Positions 6,291-13,078 of a stretch of DNA of 13,723 nt are shown here, piece after piece. Source of the DNA: CAYGZA01 sp964354135 (GTDB taxonomy: Bacteria; Planctomycetota; Planctomycetia; Pirellulales; Thermoguttaceae); the NCBI GenBank assembly GCA_964354135.1, contig CAYGZA010000180.1:1-13723 (forward strand), written 5' to 3'. The position numbers and the translations under genes are program-made. The notes beneath the pieces are model-generated. The model worked only from the letters and a program-made list of their open reading frames with translations, was not told the DNA's origin and ran no database searches. How positions within the stretch are numbered: position 1 is the first letter of the stretch; every line of letters starts with the position of its first letter.

Positions 6291-6322
6291 AAACTTGTTG
6301 GCCAACCGAAGACTGTAAATGG

Positions 6323-7150
6323 TCAATCGGCCAGCGTCAAACCCCGCTGCCAGATGAACCACAGGACGAGACCCGCCAAGGCCAGCCGGTACCACCCGAA
6401 CGGGACCAAGGTGTGCCGGCCAACGAATCGCAGGAACACCTTGACGGCCGCCCAGGCGGAGATGAAGGAGATGACGAATCCCACTGCCAGAACCCCGACG
6501 TGCGTGGCGTCGAAGCTCGCAGCACTCTTCAGAAGCTCGTACCCCGTTGCGGCAATCATGATCGGAACCGCCGCGTAGAACGAGTACTCCGTTGCGGTCC
6601 TGCGCTCCACGCCGACCATCATTCCGCCCAGGATCGTGGACGACGCCCGCGACATCCCGGGCCACAGCGAAAGGCACTGGAAAAGTCCCACGGCCAGGGC
6701 TTCCTTCCAGGTCAACCGGTCCACGCCCTCGGTTCTCGTCCGCGGCAGGTAGCGCTCGACCAGGAGGATCCAGATCGCGCCGACGGCAAGCGCGACGGCA
6801 ACGGTCAACGGGTTGAAGAGGTGCGCGTGGATGTGCTTGCGCGCCACCAGACCGAGCACCGCGGCAGGGACCGAAGTGACCAGCAAGAGGCCGATCCCTC
6901 GGAGCCCGGAGAAGCCGCGATTGTCGCGGAATCTCAGTAGTCCCACGAACCGGTGCGGGTAAGCCGCCACCACCGCCAGGATCGCGCCCAACTGGATCAC
7001 AATATCGAAGGTCTTGGCGAACTCCTTTCCAACCGAGTCGGCGAAACCGAGAACGTGGCCGGTCAGAATGAGGTGTCCCGTGGAGGAGATCGGCAGGAAC
7101 TCCGTCAATCCCTCGACGAGGCCCATGACGAGCGCAAGCAGGTATTCCAT
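6323..7150 (-). CDS. uppP: Undecaprenyl-diphosphatase (BacA/UppP)
   Basis: This integral membrane enzyme removes the terminal phosphate of undecaprenyl diphosphate, recycling the lipid carrier for peptidoglycan and other envelope polymers; excess gives bacitracin resistance. At 275 residues it is of normal length and almost wholly hydrophobic. Both signature motifs are present: EGLTEFLPISSTGH at residues 13-26 with the catalytic acidic residues and His, and PGMSRASST at 164-172 with the conserved Arg168 (Ala replaces the more usual Ser after it). The ATG at 7150 is preceded by AGGA about 9 nt upstream and gives the family-typical N-terminus MEYLLALVMGLVEGLTEF. The frame stays open 67 codons further upstream but that extension is not conserved-looking. 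It is divergent from the TetR/exporter operon, with a 231-bp gap. A candidate -10 lies at 7203-7208. Confidence 0.97.
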   Translation of the reverse strand: MEYLLALVMGLVEGLTEFLPISSTGHLILTGHVLGFADSVGKEFAKTFDIVIQLGAILAVVAAYPHRFVGLLRFRDNRGFSGLRGIGLLLVTSVPAAVLGLVARKHIHAHLFNPLTVAVALAVGAIWILLVERYLPRTRTEGVDRLTWKEALAVGLFQCLSLWPGMSRASSTILGGMMVGVERRTATEYSFYAAVPIMIAATGYELLKSAASFDATHVGVLAVGFVISFISAWAAVKVFLRFVGRHTLVPFGWYRLALAGLVLWFIWQRGLTLAD

Positions 7151-7202
7151 GAAAAGCGTCCTGAGGGATGCCGCAAGGTCTTCGGAAGTCGAGGTTTTCG
7201 GA

Positions 7203-7208
7203 ACTATA
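7203..7208 (-). promoter_or_regulatory. Candidate -10 element for uppP
   Basis: The minus strand reads TATAGT here, five of six consensus positions. Transcription would start about 45 nt before the uppP ATG. The hexamer 17 bp upstream (CTGTCC) is a poor -35, so this is a weak call based on the -10 and its position only. Confidence 0.35.
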
Positions 7209-7279
7209 GCTTGACACGGGCTTTGGGACAGACCCATCGACCGGGTGGTGTCGCGGTCTCTCCATGGTTTCGATTGCCG

Positions 7280-7309
7280 TTGACAGGCGGCGACAGCGGC
7301 GAATACAAT
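7280..7309 (+). promoter_or_regulatory. Sigma-70-type promoter of the regulator/exporter operon
   Basis: TTGACA (7280-7285, perfect -35) is followed after 18 bp by TACAAT (7304-7309, five of six -10 positions). The start point would be about 7315-7317, at the left edge of the first operator palindrome. It lies 72 bp upstream of the regulator's ATG and should serve all five downstream genes, since I see no other strong promoter within them. Confidence 0.75.
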
Positions 7310-7315
7310 CAAATA

Positions 7316-7344
7316 AAACGGACGTTTGATTGAAACGGCCGTTT
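7316..7344. promoter_or_regulatory. Tandem palindromic operators, probable TetR autoregulation sites
   Basis: Two near-identical 12-bp palindromes lie 17 bp apart centre to centre: AAACGGACGTTT (7316-7327, perfect arms around a GA centre) and AAACGGCCGTTT (7333-7344, fully palindromic). They start about 7 bp after the -10 box, so a bound dimer would cover the transcription start and early transcribed region. That position and symmetry fit a repressor from the TetR family, and the adjacent first gene is one. Confidence 0.7.
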
Positions 7345-7381
7345 GTTTCAAGACTCGGCATCTTCGGAAGAATCAGACTTT

Positions 7382-8101
7382 ATGGCGGACAAGCCGGACG
7401 ACACGCGAACGCGACTCTTGGAAGCTGCCGGCGAGGTATTCGCCGAGAGGGGCTTCCAGGCGGCGACGGTGCGGGAGATATGTGGGCGGGCCGAGGCGAA
7501 CTTGGCAGCGGTCAACTACTACTTCGGCGACAAGCAGCGGCTGTACTTGGATGTGGTCGCCTACGCCCACCGGGGTCTGTCGGCTCAGCCGGTGCCGCAC
7601 TTCCCGCCGGGAACGCCTCCGGCAGAGAAGCTCCGGCGGTTCGTCGAACAGACATTGGTGAACTTGGAACAGGATAAGCAGTGTCCGGAATGGGGCCGGC
7701 GCCTGATGATGCGGGAAATGGCCGAGCCGACCGAGGCCTGTGCGGCGGTGGTGGACGCCTTCGTGCGTCCCAAGGCGGAGGCCCTTCGGCAGATCCTCGG
7801 CGAGCTGCTTCCGCCCGAGACTTCGTTGGCCCAGCGGCACCTGATTGCGTTCAGCATCGTCGGGCAGTGCCTATTCCACCGGCTCCACCGGCCGGTTGCG
7901 GCGATTCTGGTGGGGGAGGATCTCTATCGGAGTTTTGACGTCGCCCGCGTGGCCGACCACATTACGCGGTTCAGCTTGGCGGCCTTGGGGCTGGGGCCGC
8001 CCGTCGTGGGGCCCGCTGCCGCCGAGAAGGCTCGCGCCGCCGCGGCCACCGACCCGAAAACTTGGAGTCCCGGCGAAGTCCCTGCGAACGTGTATGATTG
8101 A
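7382..8101 (+). CDS. TetR-family transcriptional regulator, CecR-type
   Basis: A 239-residue one-component regulator. The N-terminal DNA-binding part (about residues 8-55) reads TRTRLLEAAGEVFAERGFQAATVREICGRAEANLAAVNYYFGDKQRLY, the classic TetR helix-turn-helix ending in YYFxxKxxL. The C-terminal ligand domain, with WGRRLMMREMAEPTEA and HLIAFSIVGQCLFHRLHRPVA, is like CecR/YbiH of E. coli (formerly DUF1956), which controls an HlyD-ABC exporter operon. The final ~25 residues (PAAAEKARAAAATDPKTW) are Ala-rich and likely disordered. I chose the ATG at 7382, with GGAAG 11 nt upstream, over an in-frame TTG at 7343 that lies inside the second operator. It is first in the operon and probably represses it until an inducer, perhaps the exported compound, binds. 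The inducer is unknown. Confidence 0.92.
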   Translation: MADKPDDTRTRLLEAAGEVFAERGFQAATVREICGRAEANLAAVNYYFGDKQRLYLDVVAYAHRGLSAQPVPHFPPGTPPAEKLRRFVEQTLVNLEQDKQCPEWGRRLMMREMAEPTEACAAVVDAFVRPKAEALRQILGELLPPETSLAQRHLIAFSIVGQCLFHRLHRPVAAILVGEDLYRSFDVARVADHITRFSLAALGLGPPVVGPAAAEKARAAAATDPKTWSPGEVPANVYD

Positions 8102-8141
8102 GGCAAGCCCTTGATCGCGGGGCGTGAAGAAGGGGAGGTTT

Positions 8142-9479
8142 GTGAGCGTCATCAACCAGAGCATTCCGAGCACAATGGAGAGCCCTCTCTCGGGGCCCGA
8201 GGACAACGGGGGAGTCCCGGCACTGAGTGAGCGTGTCCGCTCGCTCCGGCTGCCGTCGCAGGAGGCATCCGGCGGGGGAAGGGCGCGATGGCTCGCCTGG
8301 GGGTTGTGCACCCTGTTTGCCGCGAGCACGGCGGTCTTGGGCTACCTCCTCTACTCCGCAAGAAATTCGGAGGCCGCAGCCGCCGGCTCGGCCGCGGCGA
8401 AAGAAGAAACGCCGTCGGAAGGTTCCGCCGGCGTCGCCGCCTCATCGGGCAAGATCGCGTTGACCTCCAAGGGCTACATCATCCCCAGGCATCAGATCCT
8501 GGTGAGCCCGCAGGTCAGCGGGAAGATCATGAAGTCCAACATCCTGGAAGGGACGCCGGTGAAGAAGGGGGATTTGCTCGCCCAGTTGGACCCGGAGGAG
8601 TACAACCACGACGTGAAGCGTGCTGAGGCCATGTTGGCATCCGCACGGCATCGCTTGGAGGAGCTGGAAAACGGATTTCGCCCGGAGGAAATCTCTCAGA
8701 CCGAAAAGGAGTTGGCGGAGGCCGAGGCGCAGTTGGCTCAACTCGAATCGACGTGGAAACGCAGCAAGGATCTCGTCAAGCAGCGAGTCCTGTCCGACCA
8801 GGACTTCGAGGAGTCGGAGAGCCGTTACCTGGCCTCGAAGCGTCGCATGGAACGGCTCCAATTTGCTCTGAAACTGATGAGGGAAGGCCCTCGCAAGGAG
8901 AAGATCGAGGCCGCGCGGGCTGATGTCCGCCAGGCGGAGGCCGAGCTGGCCAAGGCGCAGTGGCGACTGGACAAGTGTACGATCACCGCGCCGATCGACG
9001 GGACCATCCTCAAGAAAAACGCCGAGGAGGGCAACATCGTCAATCCGATCGCCTTCAACGGCTCCTTCAGCCTCTGCGACCTGGCCGACCTGAAGGACTT
9101 GGAGGTGGAGGTGACCGTGCAGGAGCGCGATCTCTCTCGCGTCTTCGAAGGGCAGAAGTGTAAGCTCTATGCCGAGGCGTTTCCCGGGCGGGTCTACGAC
9201 GGGAAGGCCCGGCTGATGCCGATCGCCGATCGAGCCAAAGGAGCGGTGCCCGTGCGGGTGACGGTGCTGAACATCCCCAGCGAGGAAGAAGGAGTCTATC
9301 TGAAACCGGAAATGGGGGCGATCGTCTCGTTCCTCAACGAGAAGGTCGGCCGGCAGCCCGCCGCCCGATCGCTCGCGGCCGCGAAAGAGAAAGAGAAGGA
9401 GAGGGGCGAGGCCCAAGGGACGCGGGGCGAGAAGCAAGCGGCGTCTCAGCGGTCGCCGGCCGATTCCAGCCGCAAGTAA
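8142..9479 (+). CDS. HlyD-family membrane fusion (periplasmic adaptor) protein
   Basis: The adaptor links an inner-membrane ABC exporter to the cell envelope beyond. The 445-residue protein has a ~50-residue cytoplasmic N-terminus, one membrane anchor (WLAWGLCTLFAASTAVLGYLLY, about 50-71), the first lipoyl half (VSPQVSGKIMKSNILEGTPVKKGDLLAQLD, about 118-150), a long coiled-coil hairpin (about 155-275, Glu/Lys/Ala-rich, with KQRVLSDQDFEE at the tip), the second lipoyl half (APIDGTILKKNAEEGNIV) and a beta-barrel region. The last ~45 residues are highly charged and low complexity (AAAKEKEKERGEAQ...). The start is uncertain: GTG 8142 has GGGGAGG just 3 nt upstream, GTG 8124 and ATG 8175 are in frame. 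It lies 40 bp after the regulator and 19 bp before the ATPase gene. No outer-membrane TolC-type partner is seen. Confidence 0.92.
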   Translation: MSVINQSIPSTMESPLSGPEDNGGVPALSERVRSLRLPSQEASGGGRARWLAWGLCTLFAASTAVLGYLLYSARNSEAAAAGSAAAKEETPSEGSAGVAASSGKIALTSKGYIIPRHQILVSPQVSGKIMKSNILEGTPVKKGDLLAQLDPEEYNHDVKRAEAMLASARHRLEELENGFRPEEISQTEKELAEAEAQLAQLESTWKRSKDLVKQRVLSDQDFEESESRYLASKRRMERLQFALKLMREGPRKEKIEAARADVRQAEAELAKAQWRLDKCTITAPIDGTILKKNAEEGNIVNPIAFNGSFSLCDLADLKDLEVEVTVQERDLSRVFEGQKCKLYAEAFPGRVYDGKARLMPIADRAKGAVPVRVTVLNIPSEEEGVYLKPEMGAIVSFLNEKVGRQPAARSLAAAKEKEKERGEAQGTRGEKQAASQRSPADSSRK

Positions 9480-9498
9480 TCCAGGAGCTTGTTTGCCG

Positions 9499-10194
9499 AT
9501 GAGCAACGTTGACGGGAGTATCGTGCGCGTCGTGGGAGTGAGCAAGTCCTTTCGCCGCGGCAGCGAGCGGGTCGAGGTGTTGAACGATCTCACGCTGGAG
9601 GTGCCGCAGGGCGAGTTCCTCGGCTTGATGGGCCCCAGCGGGTCCGGAAAGACGACGCTCTTGAACCTCATCGCCGGGCTGGACAAGCCCAATGCGGGCG
9701 AGGTCTGGGTCGGCGGGGAGCTGGTCTCGCAGATGTCGGAAGGGCAGTTGGCCCGCTGGCGGACCCGGCACGTGGGGTTCGTCTTCCAGTTCTACCACCT
9801 GCTGCCGGTGCTCAGTGCGTACGAGAACGTGGAGCTGCCGCTCTTGCTCTTGCCGCTCTCCGCGGCGCAGCGGAAACAGCAGGTGATGACGGTCTTGGAG
9901 CTGGTCGGGCTGACGGACCGGATGCGCCACCGCCCCGGGCAGCTTTCCGGCGGTCAGCAACAACGGGTGGGCATTGCCCGGGCGATCGTCACCGACCCGA
10001 CGCTCGTGGTGGCCGACGAGCCCACGGGCGACCTGGACGCCCGAAGCGCCGAAGAGATTCTCGACCTCCTGGTGGAGCTCCGCAAGTCGCTCAGGAAGAC
10101 GATCCTCCTGGTGACCCACGACCCCCGCGCCGCCGCCCGGGCCGACCGCCTCATGCACCTGGACAAAGGGAAGCTGGTGGAGCAAGCCGCATGA
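9499..10194 (+). CDS. ABC transporter ATPase, LolD/MacB type
   Basis: A 231-residue cytoplasmic ATPase with all motifs: Walker A GPSGSGKTT (about 45-53), Q-loop VFQFYHLLPVLSAYENVELP, signature LSGGQQQRVGIARA (from about 149), Walker B LVVADEPTGDLD (about 169-180) and switch histidine in LLVTHD (His207). The LARWRTRHVGFVFQFYHLLP stretch is typical of the LolD/MacB/FtsE group, which power mechanotransmission by FtsX-like permeases more often than channel-type transport. AGGAG lies 11 nt before ATG 9499 and 5 nt before an in-frame TTG at 9493, so either start is possible. The stop overlaps the next gene's start as ATGA, a sign of translational coupling with the first permease. Confidence 0.96.
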   Translation: MSNVDGSIVRVVGVSKSFRRGSERVEVLNDLTLEVPQGEFLGLMGPSGSGKTTLLNLIAGLDKPNAGEVWVGGELVSQMSEGQLARWRTRHVGFVFQFYHLLPVLSAYENVELPLLLLPLSAAQRKQQVMTVLELVGLTDRMRHRPGQLSGGQQQRVGIARAIVTDPTLVVADEPTGDLDARSAEEILDLLVELRKSLRKTILLVTHDPRAAARADRLMHLDKGKLVEQAA

Positions 10195-11447
10195 AGTTCT
10201 TCTTCTTGATGTTTAAGAACGTCCGCCGCAACCTGCTGCGCTCCACGCTCACCGTCTTAGGGAGCATGGTGCTGGTGATGGTGGTGACCCTGGTTTGGTC
10301 GATCCTTCACTTCCTGGACATGGTGACGCAGGAGAAGAAGGAGGACCTGAAGGCGATTGTCACCGACCGCTGGGCCCTGCCCAGCCGGTTGCCGGCCGAT
10401 TACGAGCGGCCCCTGAGCGAAGGGGCGGCAAGACCGGACCACAAGCAGGACGTCAAGCCGAAGGACTACATGACCTGGCAGTTCTACGTCGGCAGCCTGG
10501 ACCCTCAGAAGCTCAGCCGCGAGAACTTCGTCATTGCCGTGGCCCTCGATCCGGCCAAGGTGACCACGATGATGGAAGGGCTGGACTCGCTCACGGGCCA
10601 GGAGAAGACCGACGTCGATCGCCTCGTCGTCGAGATGAAGAAGAACCGCCAGGGGCTCGTGCTCGGCAGAAACGTGCTGAGGTCGCTCAACAAGCGGATT
10701 GGAGAGCGGCTGAAGGTCTTCGGAATCGTCAATTTCAAGGGGCTGGATTTCGAGTTCGAGATCGTGGGGGCCCTTCCTGCGGGCCGCTACGACGGCATGA
10801 GCGTCATGAACCGGCAGTACCTGGACGAGGCCCTGGACAGCTACCCCCGGACGCACAACGGGCGGAAACACGTCATCGCCGACCGCCGGCTCAACCTGGT
10901 GTGGCTGAAGCTGGCCGACACGCCCGCGTTCACTCAGGTGGCCAGGCAGATCGATTCGGCCCCGCAGCTCCGCACGCCTGCGGTCAAGTGCGAGACCGCC
11001 TCCTCGAGTTTCGCCGCGTGGCTGGAGGCCTTCCGCGACCTGATCTGGGGGATGCGGTGGCTCTTGGCCCCCGCGTGCCTGGTCAGCCTGTCGCTGGTGG
11101 TTGCCAACGCGATCAGCATCAGCGTGCGGGAGCGGCGCACAGAGCTGGCGGTGCTCAAGGTGTTGGGCTACCGGCCCTGGCAGATCCTGGTGTTGGTGTT
11201 GGGAGAATCGCTGCTGCTGGGCGGGGGAGCGGGACTGGCCAGTGGCGGGTTGACGTATGCGGTCGTCAATTGGCTGATGGGGGGCTTTCCATTCCCGATC
11301 GCGTTCTTCGAGCGATTCTTCATTCCCGTCGACGCGTTATGGTGGGGGGCCGCCGTGGGCGCCGCGACTTCCCTGGCCGGCAGTCTCTTGCCCGCCTGGT
11401 CGGCCCGCAGCGTTAAGGTGGCCGACGTGTTTGCCAAGGTGGCGTGA
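10191..11447 (+). CDS. ABC transporter permease 1, FtsX/MacB type
   Basis: A 418-residue inner-membrane subunit. One N-terminal membrane helix (about 17-40, after the basic KNVRRNLLRST) is followed by a ~240-residue extracytoplasmic domain, then three C-terminal helices at about 290-312, 330-362 and 380-405. The segment SVRERRTELAVLKVLGYRPWQILVLVLGESLLLGG is the FtsX/MacB coupling region that contacts the ATPase. The topology, 1 + 3 helices with a large periplasmic domain, matches the MacB core, but without a fused ATPase. It begins inside the ATPase stop codon (ATGA). The gap to the second permease is 113 bp and carries a heptamer repeat. The two permeases are similar in plan but diverged in the periplasmic domain, so a heterodimer is likely. 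Confidence 0.93.
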   Translation: MKFFFLMFKNVRRNLLRSTLTVLGSMVLVMVVTLVWSILHFLDMVTQEKKEDLKAIVTDRWALPSRLPADYERPLSEGAARPDHKQDVKPKDYMTWQFYVGSLDPQKLSRENFVIAVALDPAKVTTMMEGLDSLTGQEKTDVDRLVVEMKKNRQGLVLGRNVLRSLNKRIGERLKVFGIVNFKGLDFEFEIVGALPAGRYDGMSVMNRQYLDEALDSYPRTHNGRKHVIADRRLNLVWLKLADTPAFTQVARQIDSAPQLRTPAVKCETASSSFAAWLEAFRDLIWGMRWLLAPACLVSLSLVVANAISISVRERRTELAVLKVLGYRPWQILVLVLGESLLLGGGAGLASGGLTYAVVNWLMGGFPFPIAFFERFFIPVDALWWGAAVGAATSLAGSLLPAWSARSVKVADVFAKVA

Positions 11448-11452
11448 GAAGC

Positions 11453-11501
11453 TGTCAGCTATCAGCTATCAGCTTTCAGCAGTCGGCTTTCAGCAATCAG
11501 C
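11453..11501. repeat. Seven tandem TATCAGC-type heptamers between the two permease genes
   Basis: Seven consecutive 7-mers in one phase: TGTCAGC, TATCAGC, TATCAGC, TTTCAGC, AGTCGGC, TTTCAGC, AATCAGC, followed by a decayed ATTGGGC. The consensus is NNTCAGC. It fills most of the gap after the first permease stop, ahead of the ribosome binding site of the second. It has the same 7-nt period as the block near trpA, but an unrelated sequence. The low-complexity peptide it would encode (SCQLSAISFQQSAFSNQ) is not part of the permease. Confidence 0.8.
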
Positions 11502-11560
11502 ATTGGGCCGGCGAGTGGGCGGTGCAGGCCGCCGGAGCGATACCTGCTAGGAGAGACTTC

Positions 11561-13003
11561 ATGACGGTTTGGATCCTGCTGGGCGTAGCGGCGGCACTGG
11601 TCTTGGGCTTCGCGGCGGGCGCCAAGATCCCGCTGGTCTACAATCTGCGGAACCTCACGGTCCGCTGGCGGACGACGCTGCTGACGGCCCTGGCCTTTAC
11701 GCTGGTGACGGCGCTTCTGGTCGTGATGCTGGCCTTCGTCAACGGCATGGAACGCTTGACGGCGGCGAGCGGCCAGCCGGGAAACGTCCTCGTGTTGGCC
11801 GAGGGCTCCACCGACGAGACGTTCAGCAACCTGAACGTCGGGGACCTCTCGGAAATCGAGATCCAGCCGCAAGTGGTCCGCGGCAAGGACGGCCGGCCGG
11901 TGGCCAGCCGCGAAACCTACATGGTCGTCAACCAGCCGGTCCCCGACGCCCCGCCGGGACGCCCCAAACGCCGCTTTCTCCAGCTTCGCGGCGTCGCCGA
12001 TGCCGCCTTGGCCGCCGACGTCCACCGGATCAAGCTCCTGCCCGGCGGAACCTGGTTTTCCGCCTCCGGTGTGCGCGAGGATCCGGCGGCGGGCAGCGAC
12101 CATGCGTCGGCCCGGCCGATGATCGAGGTCGTCCTCGGCGAGGGAATCGCCCGCGAGCTGGGCCGCGACCGGCCCCCGGAGAAGCTCGCGTCGGCCCGGA
12201 ACCGCGATCGGCTGGACGTCGGCGACGAGTTTTTCCTCGGCGAGGAGCTCGAATCCCCGGAAGGCGGCGCCGGCGAGGCACGCCCGCTGGCGCGGAAGTG
12301 GGTCGTCGTGGGGGTCATGGACTCCGCCGGCTCGACGTTCGACTCGGAACTCTGGGGCAAGCAGTCGCTCATCGCCCCGCTGTTCGGCAAGGACACCTTC
12401 ACCTCGATGGTCCTGCGGACTGCCGACGACGAGGCCGCCCAGAACTTCAAGGAGTTTCTCAACAACGCAGGCAAAGACCCCGAGAACGGCAAGGAGGCCG
12501 AGAAGCCCGCGGCAAGCGGATTCAAGAAAACGACGGTCAACGCCCTGGTCGAGAAGGATTACTACCAGGGAATGACGGAAACCACCCGGCAGTTCCTCGT
12601 GGCCATCGTCATCGTGACCGTCTTCATCGCGGTCGGCGGCGTCTTCGGCGTGATGAACACCATGTTCGCCGCCATCAGCCAGCGGATCAAGGACATCGGA
12701 ATGTTGCGGATGCTGGGCTACGCCCGGTGGCAGATCCTCGTGTCGTTCCTCTTGGAGTCGCTGGTGATCGCCTTGGTGGGCGGGACCTTGGGCTGCCTCC
12801 TGGGCACGGTGGCCAACGGCTGGACGGCCACCTGCGTGGTCGCCGGCCATACCAGCGGCGGAAAGCTCGTGGTCCTCAAGCTCGTCGTCGCTCCGGGAAT
12901 CCTCGCCATGGGAGTCCTGGTAAGCCTGATCATGGGGATCGTGGGCGGGCTGCTCCCGGCGCTCTCCGCGATGCGGCTCAAACCGCTGGATGCCCTGCGA
13001 TAG
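11561..13003 (+). CDS. ABC transporter permease 2, FtsX/MacB type
   Basis: A 480-residue inner-membrane subunit. It starts with a very hydrophobic segment (VWILLGVAAALVLGFAAGA, about 3-21), then a second helix (about 38-62) after NLRNLTVRWRTTLLTALAF. A periplasmic domain of about 280 residues follows, then three C-terminal helices. The coupling segment ISQRIKDIGMLRMLGYARWQILVSFLLESL and the terminal LSAMRLKPLDALR are classic MacB/FtsX features. The extra first helix makes it a 5-helix variant compared with permease 1. ATG 11561 has AGGAGA 6 nt upstream, clearly better than the in-frame GTG at 11444, whose extension would be translated heptamer repeat. It presumably pairs with permease 1 around the ATPase. 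It closes the operon, and the 75 bp to the convergent next gene show no clear terminator. Confidence 0.93.
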   Translation: MTVWILLGVAAALVLGFAAGAKIPLVYNLRNLTVRWRTTLLTALAFTLVTALLVVMLAFVNGMERLTAASGQPGNVLVLAEGSTDETFSNLNVGDLSEIEIQPQVVRGKDGRPVASRETYMVVNQPVPDAPPGRPKRRFLQLRGVADAALAADVHRIKLLPGGTWFSASGVREDPAAGSDHASARPMIEVVLGEGIARELGRDRPPEKLASARNRDRLDVGDEFFLGEELESPEGGAGEARPLARKWVVVGVMDSAGSTFDSELWGKQSLIAPLFGKDTFTSMVLRTADDEAAQNFKEFLNNAGKDPENGKEAEKPAASGFKKTTVNALVEKDYYQGMTETTRQFLVAIVIVTVFIAVGGVFGVMNTMFAAISQRIKDIGMLRMLGYARWQILVSFLLESLVIALVGGTLGCLLGTVANGWTATCVVAGHTSGGKLVVLKLVVAPGILAMGVLVSLIMGIVGGLLPALSAMRLKPLDALR

Positions 13004-13078
13004 CTGAAGACGGGGTTTGGCGTCGGCCGCAAAGTGGCGGCGGACGGTCAAGGTGGGGACGGTTTTGGACCTGCCGCC

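Noticed and set aside
7211..7216. Second TTGACA on the plus strand as an additional -35 for the operon
   Set aside because: No acceptable -10 hexamer lies 16-18 bp downstream.
11444..11560. In-frame GTG start at 11444 that would extend permease 2 by 39 residues
   Set aside because: The extension is translated heptamer repeat, and ATG 11561 has AGGAGA at ideal spacing.
11462..13051. 529-residue minus-strand open frame opposite permease 2
   Set aside because: It is His/Asp/Arg-rich antisense noise. The plus strand encodes an unmistakable FtsX/MacB permease.
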